This document shows, in pieces, positions 39,950 to 47,172 of a stretch of DNA of 64,000 bases. Both the position numbers and the translations under genes were made by a program. This stretch comes from Glandiceps talaboti (taxonomy: Eukaryota; Hemichordata; Enteropneusta; Spengelidae): the NCBI RefSeq assembly GCF_964340395.1, contig NC_135565.1:4174142-4238141 (forward strand). The letters run 5' to 3'. Each line of letters starts with the position of its first letter. The first letter of the stretch is position 1. Under the pieces are notes generated by a model that was not told the DNA's origin, made no database searches, and was given only the letters and a program-made list of their open reading frames with translations.

Positions 39950-42749
39950 TACATACATACATACATACATACATACATACATACATACATACACACACAC
40001 ATACATGCATACATACATACATACATACATACATACATACATACATACATACATACATACATACATACATACAGACATACATACATACATACATACATAC
40101 ATACATACATACACATATACATACATACATACATACATACATACATACATACATACATACATACCATACATACATACAAAGGAAAAAAAGGGGAAAAAAA
40201 CATATAAACTCAAAAATGGTCATAACATTTTACTGCCAGTATCTCAGTTAAAGTTTATACAATTATTGAATGGGGTGATAATCTTTTGTTTGAAGTCAAA
40301 CAAACACTTCAAATATCAATAAACTAAAGCTGCAACTATAAGTATTGGTTTAATGATGGCCCAACCCAAAAACAAACACTCTACTGATTTCAACATGAAA
40401 CCCAAAGAGTCAGTGGGGTCCAGAGACTTGTCTTGATGTCACATCTCAAGAAGTTCTCCACACCAAGCCAATTGAGCCAATAATGATGTACACTTAGAAG
40501 TACAGGAATGTGTCATAAAATGGAAATTACCACCAACACCTTTGCTAAGATCTATATGGATTTTAAGACTGAATCAGGCCCTAGGCCACCCTCCTATAAC
40601 TAATTCATGCCACATTAGCTATTCAAGTAATATCCTCTGTTCACTTTGACACATTTTCAATATGGAGTGAATATTTCGAAAGCTGATATCACAAGTGGCC
40701 AGGAATTACATTACAAGTTTACATATAAGATCTATTTACATATCAGCAGTCAAATGCAAAACACATTCCTGTACTTCTAAGTTCTGCATCTGACATCACT
40801 TGGTGTGGAAAGATTCTTGAGATAGTAACATCAAGACAAATCTCTTGGCTAACACTGTAACTCTAACAGATCTAGTGCATACAGCTTCTAAAATGTATTG
40901 TCAACAAAACCTAAAAAAAGAAATAAACCAATGACCATTACCCCCATGAGTGTCTTTGTTTACAGTTTGGGAATGACTAGTTATAATTGGTGAAATAACA
41001 AAATGGTGAAATTTTACTATAATATGTTATTGGTACATTGTATTACACACTTTATACCATTGTCAATATGTTTGTTAGCATTTGAAAACTGTAGGTAATG
41101 AGAGGAGGGGGTGAGGGGGTGAGGGGTGTCTGATAAAATGCCGATCATTTCCAAACCCCATATCATTTTAGTGGTAAACCTACCTGGAGAATTTAGAAAC
41201 CTTAAAAAAACAAAAAAACAATACTAAATCCCAATCATAATATAAAACATTGTAGTCGTGTGTTGGTTTATTACATTTTTTTCTCTTGTAATCAATTTCT
41301 TTTCTATCAAATATTTTTTTTTGCAAACTTGAATTCATATAATCTGGAATACATTACAGTTTGTTTTTTTATTGATATTTATTCAACAAACACACACACA
41401 AAATAAATGTTTGGGTGTACATTTTGGCTATTTAAAGAACTTTTGTCAACATCACCATATGAAAGATATTGTGTTAAGGTACATGTCTTGAGTGGACTGT
41501 CATCGTACCGGTAAATTGCAGTTTTTGTGTTGTTACTTTTTGTTGATGTTGTTTTGGGGTATATATATTCTTTGTTTTATTTTTATTTAAAGAAGTGTCT
41601 AGTGAGGGGCACTAGCTGTTCCTCACTTGAATTTTAATTAATTCACTTTAAACAAAAGATTTCACAAGAATTGAGATTGAAAAAGCATAGCACTGACTCC
41701 TGGATACATCAACACATAACTGTGTTTCTTACGTAAATTTGGAGATAACGTTATTTTTCTTTGATGTGATATTGTTGCATGTGCAGTCAGAGTATTTTTA
41801 TTATGGTTTATGATTTCAAGTAAGTCGGGGTGCGGCCGTCTTTTACGGTGACCTTTTCATTGTTCACTGTTAGCTTTTCCTCGTCTGCGTGCCTTTCAAT
41901 TCAAAAGTTTCAATGAAATAGTCCATGGGTGTAAACACGTTTGGCGTGGTCACGGTATGTGTTGAAATCTCGTAAATTCGACATCGACATTTTCTAATAA
42001 GTTCTTTAACTTAATTCAAGAAAAGTTCGTTGTAATAACGCAGAATTTTAAGACATATACATTTCCAAATTTCCTTTACATAACGTACGGAGGGCCAGGA
42101 CTAAGTAAGTATGTGATTTGACAGAATTTCATAGAACTTATATTACCTATCTCACCTACAAATGATGATTTAGACAGACTGCACAACACCCGGTAAATAC
42201 TAGTACCTAACGAGACGTACTGCTAGCTATATGAGACGTACGTAGTCCTTGATGACAGGTGTAGGTAAATACACCATTTAGTTTTACATTTGATTTCAAC
42301 AAGAAATTAGACGGGTCGCTGATTACCACATATATCTATTTGAAAGTGTAAGTGGAACGTCCTCGACACCACCCACGGCAAAATATTTAGAAATTAACAG
42401 CAGTGGACAATTACTGTTGTATTTTGAATAACAATTCTAGCATTTTTGCTATCAAATAAACCTAATACAGTAAAGTAGAACTGTCCTGTTGGTTTAGAAA
42501 CTGTTCGTTTTCCTACATATTGCGCACATTTTTTTCGGTCTCGAGTCACCAGTTGCACTTTCTAGCTCCGATAGATGAAAACGTACACAATGTCATTGAA
42601 TTTGTACAAATTGTAGATATTTTCATCGCAGCAAAATCCTACTTTCTTCGCAGGAGCTCATTTATCATTTTCACAAATGTCAAGAATACACTGCCAAGTA
42701 TATAATTCCTTACCTTTTGACCAAATTCTTTTGCTACACGCCGATCCAT
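6259..42749 (-). CDS. USH1C: harmonin (USH1C), complete gene, 15 coding exons
   Basis: This is a PDZ scaffold that, in vertebrates, links cadherins, myosin VII and SANS at actin-rich stereocilia and microvilli. Exons (high to low): 42749-42714, 33721-33654, 30543-30400, 28925-28784, 27966-27858, 26635-26553, 24863-24684, 24353-24237, 20296-20148, 19625-19247, 16733-16575, 11142-10989, 10750-10641, 10250-10189, 6271-6259. All phases match and the total is 1905 nt, or 634 aa plus stop; human isoform a is 552 aa. Approximate layout: harmonin-homology domain 1-82, PDZ1 84-167, linker, PDZ2 212-293, charged coiled coil 300-465, proline/serine linker, PDZ3 530-620. The start MDRRVAKEF closely matches human harmonin. 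The human order HHD-PDZ-PDZ-coil-PDZ is intact. The extra length lies mainly in the coiled-coil and linker exons. Confidence 0.95.
6272..9464. other. USH1C intron 14, 3' part
   Basis: Unique-looking AT-rich DNA. The only structure seen is a short TIR pair at 6518-6716. No supported coding sequence; the small open frame at 7660-7857 (minus) has no recognisable features. Confidence 0.6.
6518..6716. mobile_element. small inverted-repeat element
   Basis: ATTCTTGGTACCT (6518-6530) is exactly inverted at 6704-6716. A 199-bp segment with perfect 13-bp ends, it also contains a CpG-rich palindrome (GCGCGCCTAGGCGCG) near 6547. MITE-like; no clear target-site duplication. Confidence 0.55.
9465..9995. 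mobile_element. foldback-type element, interrupted copy
   Basis: The left arm (about 9465-9590, with ATTCCATCATTTGATATG and GAACAGTGTTATGGC) and right arm (about 9845-9995, with GCTGTGCCAAGTGTTAT) match the two arms of the element at 47865-48215. Here the interior is interrupted by a LINE 3' end. Confidence 0.6.
9590..9720 (-). mobile_element. LINE 3' end with (TTCAA)n tail
   Basis: On the minus strand, CTCTGGTGGAATAAATTTC runs directly into about nine ATTCA pentamers (9632-9590). GGTGGRAT-AA followed by a short tandem tail is typical of CR1-like 3' termini; the same arrangement recurs at 57340-57385. Confidence 0.7.
10189..10250 (-). CDS. USH1C: USH1C coding exon 14 (PDZ3, end)
   Basis: 62 nt encoding [20 protein letters not shown], matching human IDLVVAVCPPKEYDDE. 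The donor is a perfect AT|GTAAGT. If it were not used, the ribosome would meet ATG TAA at once, giving a short form ending EDEM. Confidence 0.92.
10337..10562. mobile_element. MITE with 11-bp TIRs
   Basis: AATAGGGAACT at 10337-10347 is inverted at 10552-10562. The left half (with CAGACTGAGCATGCTCAG) is also found, in opposite orientation, at 17407-17528. It lies in USH1C intron 13. Confidence 0.7.
10641..10750 (-). CDS. USH1C: USH1C coding exon 13 (PDZ3, middle)
   Basis: 110 nt encoding [20 protein letters not shown] then [13 protein letters not shown] (human [27 protein letters not shown]). Acceptor TTTTGTAG, donor GTAAGT. Confidence 0.94.
10989..11142 (-). CDS. USH1C: USH1C coding exon 12 (PDZ3, first part)
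   Basis: 154 nt encoding [26 protein letters not shown] and [15 protein letters not shown]. Human PDZ3 reads [44 protein letters not shown]. The acceptor is good; the donor GTTGGT is weak, suggesting regulated or inefficient splicing. Confidence 0.94.
11202..11236 (+). repeat. G-run tract, candidate G-quadruplex
   Basis: Four or more runs of 4-7 G separated by single T on the plus strand, in USH1C intron 12-side flank just upstream of exon 12. The pre-mRNA carries the C-rich complement. Confidence 0.8.
11700..11956 (+). mobile_element. LINE C-terminal coding remnant and 3' end with (GATT)n tail
   Basis: Plus-strand reading gives [14 protein letters not shown], the C-terminal motif of CR1/L2-type ORF2 proteins (usually YGRRAFSVAAPRLWN). 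A frame-shifted remainder and a 3' UTR ending CACTTTACAAATTCACTGAC follow. The (GATT)n/(GACT)n tail covers about 11873-11956. Confidence 0.75.
12311..12786. repeat. 31-bp minisatellite with a CCAAT box per unit
   Basis: About 15 nearly identical units, each containing GAACCAATCAGTGTGGAG. Every unit carries CCAATCA, the NF-Y core. Variation is mostly one T/C site (GATTTGAA vs GATTCGAA). It lies in USH1C intron 11. Confidence 0.95.
13253..13448. repeat. ~98-bp direct duplication
   Basis: TACTACATTGCAGT...GGTATATTG...ACATCTTCCTTCTTTGGG occurs twice with small differences. Confidence 0.85.
13573..14243. mobile_element. non-autonomous DNA transposon (MITE), TA target site, internal tandem repeat
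   Basis: The ends are GTCCCCGC (13573-13580) and its inverse GCGGGGAC (14236-14243), each flanked by TA. Both ends also share an inner GATTGGGTT. The interior holds about 3.3 copies of a ~125-bp unit (core ATGGCTGCCAGGCAGCCATATTGGAT) and a GGAC-rich block near 14162-14200. The TA duplication suggests Tc1/mariner-type mobilisation. No transposase is present. Confidence 0.78.
14333..16300. mobile_element. non-autonomous DNA transposon, ~1.97 kb, 6-bp TSD
   Basis: It begins CAGGGGTTTCATTA (14333) and ends TAATGAAACCCCTG (16300), a perfect 14-bp TIR. Both sides are flanked by ATTATG (14327-14332 and 16301-16306), a 6-bp target-site duplication. Subterminal blocks containing GGAGAAATGA and GTAGGCGG are repeated inverted near both ends. 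There is no transposase-length ORF. The CAGGGG end is hAT-like, but 6 bp is not the usual hAT TSD length. Confidence 0.85.
16575..16733 (-). CDS. USH1C: USH1C coding exon 11 (linker)
   Basis: 159 nt encoding [19 protein letters not shown] then a basic/serine linker ending FNPRKH. Acceptor CTCACAG, donor GTGAGT. FxTPxx and GF-E/D resemble the human linker before PDZ3 (EEGFDPYSMFTPEQI) but are rearranged. Phase 0 on both sides, so it is skippable in frame. Confidence 0.85.
17407..17528. mobile_element. partial copy of the 10337-10562 MITE family
   Basis: Shares CATCTGAGCATGCTCAGT and AGTCTGGATT plus the flanking ~110 bp with the other copy, in opposite orientation. Confidence 0.7.
18084..18189. 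mobile_element. short MITE with 18-bp TIRs
   Basis: AGACTGTAAGATACACTG (18084-18101) is inverted at 18172-18189 with one mismatch. The interior has the marine-invertebrate-style GAGGGCGCCCT motif. A related end lies at about 38483-38515. Confidence 0.7.
18600..19232. repeat. ~21-26-bp minisatellite, edge 15 bp from exon 10 donor
   Basis: About 27 variable copies of GTAAGCATATGTGTGTGTCACTGT. On the transcribed strand each unit contains CTTACACAG, resembling a 3' splice site. The array runs to within about 15 nt of the exon 10 donor at 19246. Confidence 0.92.
19247..19625 (-). CDS. USH1C: USH1C coding exon 10 (coiled-coil region)
   Basis: The longest exon, 379 nt. It encodes a Lys/Glu-rich coiled coil with a less charged middle ([11 protein letters not shown], then [25 protein letters not shown]), ending EVELAKL. 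Acceptor TTTCAG, donor GTAAGA. A tandem array starts within about 15 nt of the donor. Sequence conservation with vertebrates is low apart from composition, as expected here. Confidence 0.9.
19728..19870. repeat. interspersed repeat family member
   Basis: Contains GGAAACCGGGGTTTCTGCTTA... and GTAATCACCCTGTAATCAAG. Related stretches occur near 2640-2880, 25085-25150 and 54290-54420, so it is dispersed. Class unknown. Confidence 0.6.
19950..20090. repeat. ~45-bp tandem repeat
   Basis: Three to four diverged copies of GCTATTTATTTGATAAATGTATCACA in USH1C intron 9. Confidence 0.75.
20148..20296 (-). CDS. USH1C: USH1C coding exon 9 (start of coiled coil)
   Basis: 149 nt encoding [12 protein letters not shown] followed by an Arg/Glu-rich helix ([17 protein letters not shown]). 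This corresponds to the human segment after PDZ2 (RELFMTDRERLAEARQRE). Acceptor TTTTTAG, donor GTAGAA, ends in phase 2. Confidence 0.9.
21034..24022. repeat. 31-bp satellite array, ~95 copies
   Basis: Unit TGTAGTTTTAGTATGGTATTGTACA followed by ATGCAT, GTGTAT or GTGCAT. It fills about 3 kb of the 3.9-kb intron 8 of USH1C. The junction variant TACAATGCATTGTA is a perfect 14-bp palindrome. The variants are interleaved in a binary-looking order, and a few units are shortened by 2-4 bp. Confidence 0.97.
24237..24353 (-). CDS. USH1C: USH1C coding exon 8 (PDZ2, second part)
   Basis: 117 nt encoding [10 protein letters not shown]... [15 protein letters not shown] (human IGDQIVEVNG...AVNVLKSSRSLTISI). 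Acceptor TTACAG, donor GTAAGT, phase 0 on both sides. Confidence 0.94.
24597..24724 (-). repeat. 64-bp tandem duplication spanning exon 7 end and its donor
   Basis: Copies at 24597-24660 and 24661-24724 differ at about one base. Each contains the last 42 bases of exon 7, GTAAGT and 18 bases of intron. The breakpoints share ACTGTATA, an 8-bp microhomology between exon and intron. Confidence 0.93.
24684..24863 (-). CDS. USH1C: USH1C coding exon 7 (PDZ2, first part)
   Basis: 180 nt, 60 codons, with an acidic linker then KLYVNLVGG, the binding loop LGCS, and [18 protein letters not shown]. Human PDZ2 has KVFISLVGSRGLGCS at the same place. Acceptor CTCAG, donor GTAAGT at 24683. The exon end and donor are tandemly duplicated once (64 bp). 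The distal copy would shift frame to an early TGA. Confidence 0.94.
25734..26402. mobile_element. inverted-repeat element with ATT-rich tail inside
   Basis: CTCTAAGGCCTG-GATAAAC at 25734 is inverted at 26402. A second matching block AGATTAGGTACATG sits inside both ends. Within it, at 26178-26245, lies GGCCACAATGGCTGAGATTAATAAACC followed by (ATT)n, a SINE/LINE-like 3' end. Probably a MITE carrying, or hit by, a retroelement tail. Confidence 0.6.
26553..26635 (-). CDS. USH1C: USH1C coding exon 6
   Basis: 83 nt encoding (T)[19 protein letters not shown], matching the human PDZ1-PDZ2 linker (HIGLIPVK...DEPLTWQYV). Acceptor TTACAG, donor GTATGT. Confidence 0.9.
27047..27890 (-). repeat. 47-bp tandem array of exon 5 end plus 5' splice site, 18 copies
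   Basis: On the transcribed strand each unit reads CCAAGAGATTTGTAACCCT, CAAAGTYAAGA, then GTAAGTAC and TAATCCACT. The first copy (27858-27890) is the true end of exon 5. The 17 downstream copies sit in intron 5 and keep GTAAGTAC intact. Sequence variation (CTTAAC, CTTGAT, ATTGAT) is shared among non-adjacent units, so the array has been homogenised in blocks. Confidence 0.96.
27858..27966 (-). CDS. USH1C: USH1C coding exon 5 (PDZ1, second part)
   Basis: 109 nt encoding [10 protein letters not shown]... (human VGDEIVRINGYS) to LKVK. Acceptor TGCAG, donor GTAAGT at 27857. The last 32 nt of the exon and this donor are the seed of an 18-copy tandem array running down to 27047. Use of any distal donor adds SKY then TAA, so only the first donor gives full-length protein. 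Confidence 0.93.
28066..28770. repeat. 45-bp minisatellite, ~15 copies, next to exon 4 donor
   Basis: Unit GGGGTCCAGTGAACACTACA-TTGTGTACATTTCACTGTGATTACT. Its length is a multiple of three and lacks stops, so long artefactual frames arise on both strands. The first 25 bp of intron 4, including the donor, look like a diverged unit; the array may have started there. Confidence 0.95.
28784..28925 (-). CDS. USH1C: USH1C coding exon 4 (PDZ1, first part)
   Basis: 142 nt encoding [11 protein letters not shown] then FGFSVRGG, the carboxylate-binding loop of PDZ1, and [11 protein letters not shown]. Acceptor CTTCCAG, donor GTAATG. A 45-bp tandem array begins about 18 nt inside the following intron. 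Confidence 0.94.
29655..30252. repeat. 59-bp tandem repeat, ~10 copies
   Basis: Unit AAAGGCCAGGGTTTCAATCC-CAGG..CACATTAGTGTTATCTGATCAGTGGAGACTT in USH1C intron 3. GGTTTCAATCCC resembles a tRNA B box. A related single copy lies at about 24928-24970, so the seed may be an interspersed element. Confidence 0.93.
30400..30543 (-). CDS. USH1C: USH1C coding exon 3
   Basis: 144 nt encoding [11 protein letters not shown]... through [10 protein letters not shown], the most conserved stretch of the harmonin-homology domain (human [14 protein letters not shown]). Acceptor CCCACAG, donor GTAAGC. The 26-bp satellite of intron 2 begins only about 55 nt upstream of its acceptor. Confidence 0.95.
30600..33490. 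repeat. 26-bp satellite array, ~110 copies
   Basis: Unit AGTTATAGACCACATATGTA-GATACT, with variants TATATAGGTATT and a shortened GTTAATGTAGATACT. It fills almost all of USH1C intron 2, from about 55 nt upstream of exon 3 to about 160 nt downstream of exon 2. Each standard unit junction carries ACTAGT. Confidence 0.97.
33654..33721 (-). CDS. USH1C: USH1C coding exon 2
   Basis: Encodes [16 protein letters not shown]...YK(Q), aligning with the second helix region of the human harmonin-homology domain (VDFLIENDAEKDYLY). Acceptor TTGTAG, donor GTGAGT, 68 nt, ends in phase 2. Confidence 0.92.
33905..34062 (-). repeat. (TTGG)n/(TGGG)n microsatellite, LINE 3' tail
   Basis: CCAA units with a block of CCCA in the middle. 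On the minus strand it directly follows the LINE 3' UTR ending TTTATAAATTCACTGATTGG, so it is the expanded tail of that element. Confidence 0.93.
34063..34530 (-). mobile_element. LINE C-terminal coding remnant and 3' UTR
   Basis: The minus strand encodes [18 protein letters not shown], then [18 protein letters not shown] and a stop near 34154. This is the C-terminal pattern of CR1/L2-type ORF2 (YxxDLL..PTRTLRSS ... YGxRAFSxAAPRLWNSLP). A 5'-truncated insertion in USH1C intron 1. Confidence 0.82.
34905..35106. repeat. ~54-bp tandem repeat
   Basis: Three to four copies of GGACACATAGACTACTAAAC-ATAGTATCTAGACTACCAAATTAGCAGTAGTCCA, immediately downstream of the alternative first exon's donor. Confidence 0.85.
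35157..35219 (-). CDS. USH1C: USH1C alternative first coding exon (predicted)
   Basis: ATG at 35219 has A at -3 and G at +4 and opens a 21-codon exon starting [11 protein letters not shown] and ending LQDK. It is followed by donor GTAGGG at 35156 in phase 0. It can splice directly to exon 2 ([10 protein letters not shown]...), exactly as exon 1 does, and there is no convincing acceptor just upstream. So it reads as an intronic alternative promoter and N-terminus replacing [17 protein letters not shown]-like CAATAAAAGG lies about 120 bp upstream. Expression is unproven. Confidence 0.6.
35336..35346 (-). promoter_or_regulatory. TATA-like element upstream of alternative exon
   Basis: Minus strand reads CCAATAAAAGG about 120 nt before the alternative ATG. 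It is the only TATA-like match seen there; core promoter status is inferred. Confidence 0.3.
35347..38482. other. USH1C intron 1, no gene seen
   Basis: AT-rich DNA with diverged dispersed repeats (related T-tract-containing stretches near 36290-36370 and 37545-37615). The small minus-strand frames at 37015-37367 show no family features. Confidence 0.5.
38917..39272 (-). mobile_element. tRNA-derived SINE
   Basis: On the minus strand the 5' head (39270-39212) is tRNA-like, with TGGTTAGCG as an A-box-like site and a perfect B box GGTTCGAGCCC. A body containing CTTGGGCAAGATTTGAACC and AAAGCGCTTTGAGC follows. The 3' end is CGCTATATAAAAACCGAACA followed by (TTA)n at 38932-38917. Full-length layout; family name not assigned. 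Confidence 0.82.
39768..40178. repeat. (ACAT)n microsatellite, ~410 bp
   Basis: Long tetranucleotide with short (AC)n and (GTAC)n interruptions. Three plus-strand and three minus-strand open frames of Tyr/Ile/His or Cys/Met/Val arise from it and are not genes. Confidence 0.97.
40432..40845. mobile_element. MITE with ~100-bp imperfect TIRs
   Basis: AGAGACTTGTCTTGATG (40432) pairs with the inverse of 40829-40845. CCACACCAAG and TTAGAAGTACAGGAATGTGT are also mirrored (40493-40513 and 40762-40782). About 414 bp in USH1C intron 1. Confidence 0.78.
40900..42713. other. USH1C intron 1, 5' part
   Basis: Low-complexity T-rich stretches and a G-rich run at 41100-41130; no coding sequence supported. 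Confidence 0.5.
42714..42749 (-). CDS. USH1C: USH1C coding exon 1
   Basis: ATG at 42749 encodes [12 protein letters not shown], nearly the same as the human harmonin N-terminus. The donor GTAAGG follows at 42713 in phase 0. It encodes the first helix of the harmonin-homology domain. The 5' UTR probably begins within the 370 bp up to the divergent eIF4G2 promoter. Confidence 0.93.
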
Positions 42750-43118
42750 TTTCCGATCAAAAATGTCACAAATGCCTATGTATATAAATATGACACACTT
42801 ACGGAGTCTTATCAACATAAATAAATATCACAAACTTAGGAGGTATTTTGAGCTCGTACACAAACTATTTTAAGGTTCACCCATTTCTACCATTGGTTTA
42901 AGTAAATTTATCTATCAACCAGAAATTGCTACACATTAAGACGTAAGATTTATATTTGCTATGAAATAACTTACGATAATGTTTATTTTACGTAGAATTA
43001 GATCATCAAAATATTATTATTCGATTCAAAGACGAGGCTTGACCACTATGCATTCTGGGAAGGATGTCAGTTTCGCAATTTTTTTCTGTTTCCGGAGTCG
43101 CAACGAGACCCTCTCTCG
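42750..43118. promoter_or_regulatory. putative bidirectional promoter between USH1C and eIF4G2
   Basis: Between the USH1C start codon (minus) and a candidate non-coding first exon of eIF4G2 (plus) ending CTCTCTCG|GTAAGC at 43118. The right part is relatively CpG-rich. GCATTCTGGGAA at 43050-43061 is the inverse of TTCCCAGAATGC, the right half of the ZNF143/SBS motif common in housekeeping and bidirectional promoters. TTTCCGGAG at 43089-43098 is ETS-like. Transcription starts were not determined. Confidence 0.45.
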
Positions 43119-45037
43119 GTAAGCTGAAATTTCTTTGTTTTTCACTGACTAATTTGAACTGTTTTGTCAGTCTAACGACATTATTAATTAATCATATATA
43201 GGAAAAATACAATGCCAAGTTATTAATGTAAATATTTTGATTATATAGGGATAAAACAGGGGGTTTTGGGGACAGTCGCTTTGTTGTAAACCTCGGCCAA
43301 ACGAGTTGAATGATTCATTCAGCGGTGTTGTCGTGTTACCTTCATGAAGAAATCGCCCATGATTTAAAGCCTTAGGTTTTAAGCAACTATTCATTTAAAA
43401 TACATGACTTGTATAGTAATTTTACAACAGTTCGAAATGTATTCTAAAATGGGAAAACGATTATTTCGACAGAATATGACGTATGTCTGGCCGTAAACAA
43501 AACAGTTCCCCATCATTCAATCGAGCGTGGTACACTGGAAAATAATCACAGTTTTTTCCCTTTTTATCTGTTACCCCCCAAACACAGCCCATGTCGTCAT
43601 TTCGCCCAGCGTAAGTCAAGCTTAATGTTCAAAAACCGCGATTTGTAGGTGAATTTTTTTGCCGTTTTTATATTCAAAACTCTGACGTTATTTTGAATCA
43701 TTGTTCATTGTGTTTTTACGGTTTCCTGTTTGAAAGAATATAAATAAACATACCGTAGATAAGCAAATCAGTGTGTGATAAATGGTTTGCGCAGGTCAAA
43801 CTTGGCCTTCAGAATATTACAAAAGAAGTGAGCTGTAGTCTAGTTTACTCACTAAAAAGATTTTATATACAACCATAAAATATTAATGACATACTGATGG
43901 GTAAAAAAAAGCCACAAGTAGCTGGTTTAAAACCCCTTTGATTCAACCCCAAGGTTATCTCATCCCACATGAGGGGTATCTTCGAAGTCCAACAATAAAC
44001 ATGGGATAGAATCATTCTGTCCAGGGCCAACTTTTTCGTTATTGATATATCGTGTCATACATGTATATCTACCAGATAACTAATTAGACTATATTTTCAA
44101 TCCTCTTCTCACTCCTGCTGAGAAATATTTCATTTTAACAAAACTGCCAATGTCATTGCCATCAACAAAATGAAGAAATTATATGTTGTACTCTTCTTAT
44201 ATTTTGGTCAGGAAGTCTCCTCAGATGTGTCACCTCCACTATTTGATTGGAACTGAACTGAAACAGTTCTAAAATCATGTTAATGTAAACAGACTGTATT
44301 ACATGTTATGTTATTATATGGTGGTCAATAATTTACATACACAATGTATATCTGTGTCTAAATACATTTATACTAATCATCAAATACTACTACTGTATTT
44401 TGCTTACCAATTATTGTACCAAATTGACTGCATATATTCATGACTGGTTTGTGCAAATAAAACTATGTATTATTATATTGCAAAATGTTGTCTGACGACC
44501 AGTATGAATGTATTTGTGGTGTTATGAATACATTTTATACAATGAAGATATTAGTTTATCAGAATTTTAGCTGTTTTGTCTCACAGTACACCATTTACTG
44601 TGGTCTTTAGTAAAACAGCCTCAGTTAAAACTAGCAAAATAAGGGGCGGGGAGATGAATTGATTTAACATATATAATACCATAATGAATAATTTAGATAT
44701 ACCTTCTATTAATATGATAGTATATGAGTCATAACTGGTAAGGTCTGACATGGTCCCCCTCAGGATAAATTGCAAGGAAGGCAGTTAATTTACATAATAA
44801 TTTAAATATCAATAAAATGGTAATTTTGTATAATGATCAACAAATAATGTGCATGTTTTCAACATTGAAACATATTCTAAAATAACCTTAGAAAAGTGGA
44901 AGGTAATGATTAAATTAACATACACACACATGGACATTGGGATATTACTGGTACTCTGAGATTACTAAAGCTCAAGGATAGTAGAACACTTATGAAACAT
45001 AGCAGAAACCTGCCTAGCATAGCTGCCTGGGTGACAA

Positions 45038-45076
45038 GGACTTGGCTGGGTAAAGGTATAGGGATACTTGGCTAGT
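45038..45076 (-). repeat. single inverted unit of the 27-bp satellite
   Basis: ACTTGGCTGGGTAAAGGTAT is the reverse complement of the array unit at 45385-47172, sitting alone about 310 bp before it. Confidence 0.85.
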
Positions 45077-45384
45077 TAGATTACAAATATATACTTATTT
45101 ATGTGAGTGATACATGTACATGTACCTGGTAAAGTGGCAAGCCTATGCTATGACAATCGTCCTCAAACAGTGCATTTACTGGGGGGAGGGGTACTCACAT
45201 ATAGTAAGGGGGTATGTGTACATGTACATATTGCAGCTTTGACCCACTCTTTTTAACTTGTGACTTTGTGTAGAGTTTAGATGCCTATATTTTGGCAGGA
45301 TGTAGACATTTGATTTCCAGTTAGTGGCTGAAATGTAGACTTTTGACTTTCTGAAATGTTTGTGCTTGTAATTTCAGTCCTCCA

Positions 45385-47172
45385 GTATATACCTGTACCC
45401 ATTCCCTAGCCAAGTACCCCCACACCTATTACCCAGCCAAGTATCCCCATACCTTTACCCACCCAAGTACCCCCATACCTTTACCCACCCAAGTGCCCCC
45501 ATACCTTTACCCACCCAAGTACCCCCATACCTATTACCCACCCAAGTACCCCCACACCTATTACCCACCCTGACCCAAGTACCCCATACCTATTACCCAG
45601 CCAAGTACCCCCATACCTATTACCCACCCAAGTACCCCCACACCTATTACCCACCCTGACCCAAGTACCCCATACCTATTACCCAGCCAAGTACCCCCAC
45701 ACCTATTACCCAGCCAAGTACCCCCACACCTATTACCCAGCCAAGTACTCCCATACCTTTACCCAGCCAAGTACCCCATACCTATTACCCAGCCAAGTAC
45801 CCCCATACCTATTACCCAGCCAAGTACCCCATACATATTACCCACCCTGACCCAAGTACCCCATATCTATTACAAAGCCAAGTACCCCTACCTATTACCC
45901 AGCCAAGGACCCCATACCTATTACCCAGCCAAGTACCCCCATACCTATTACCCACCCAAGTACCCCATACCTATTACCCAGCCAAGGACCCCATACCTAT
46001 TACCCAGCCAAGGACCCCATACCTATTACCCAGCCAAGTACCCCCATACCTATTACCCACCCAAGTACCCCCATACCTATTACCCACCCAAGTACCCCCA
46101 CACCTATTACCCAGCCAAGAACCCCTACCTATTACCCAGCCAAGTACCCCACACCTATTACCCAGCCAAGTACCCCATACCTATTACCCAGCCAAGGACC
46201 CCATACCTATTACCCAGCCAAGTACCCCCATACCTATTACCCACCCAAGTACCCCCATACCTATTACCCACCCAAGTACCCCACACCTATTACCCACCCA
46301 AGTACCCCCATACCTTTACCCACCCAAGTACCCCCATACCTATTACCCAGCCAAGTACCCCCATACCTATTACCCAGCCAAGTACCCCCATACCTATTAC
46401 CCAGCCAAATACCTCCATACCTTTACCCACCCAAGTACTCCCTACCTATTACCCAGCCAAGTACCCCCATACCTATTACCCAGCCAAGTACCCCCATACC
46501 TATTACCTAGCCAAGTACCCCATACCTATTACCCAGCCAAGTACCCCCATACCTATTACCCAGCCAAGTACCCCCATACCTATTACCCAGCCAAGTACCC
46601 CATACCTATTACCCAGCCAAGTACCCCCATACCTATTACCCAGCCAAGTACCCATACATGTACCTATTACCCACCCAAGTACCCCCATACCTTTACCCAC
46701 CCAAGTACCCCCATACCTATTACCCAGCCAAGTACCCCCATACCTATTACCCAGCCAAGTACCCCCATACCTATTACCCAGCCAAATACCCCCATACCTT
46801 TACCCACCCAAGTACTCCCTACCTATTACCCAGCCAAGTACCCCCATACCTATTACCCAGCCAAGTACCCCCATACCTATTACCTAGCCAAGTACCCCAT
46901 ACCTATTACCCAGCCAAGTACCCCCATACCTATTACCCAGCCAAGTACCCCCATACCTATTACCCAGCCAAGTACCCCATACCTATTACCCAGCCAAGTA
47001 CCCCCATACCTATTACCCAGCCAAGTACCCATACATGTACCTATTACCCACCCAAGTACCCCCATACCTATTACCCACCCAAGTACCCCACACACCTATT
47101 ACCCAGCCAAGAACCCCTACCTATTACCCAGCCAAGTACCCCCATACCTTTATCCAGCCAAGTACCCCACCC
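45385..47172. repeat. 27-bp satellite array, ~65 copies, with 377-bp higher-order duplication
   Basis: Unit CCAAGTACCCCCATACCTAT-TACCCAG with CACC/CAGC, TTTA and shortened variants. A block from about 46299-46675 is repeated at 46676-47052: rare variants (ACCTCCATACC, TACTCCCTACC, TTACCTAGCC, CATACATGTACC) recur exactly 377 bp apart. Long Pro/Tyr frames in it are artefacts. Confidence 0.96.

Noticed and set aside
39698-40251. Several 120-170-residue Tyr/Ile/His or Cys/Met/Val frames
   Set aside because: (ACAT)n microsatellite read in all frames.
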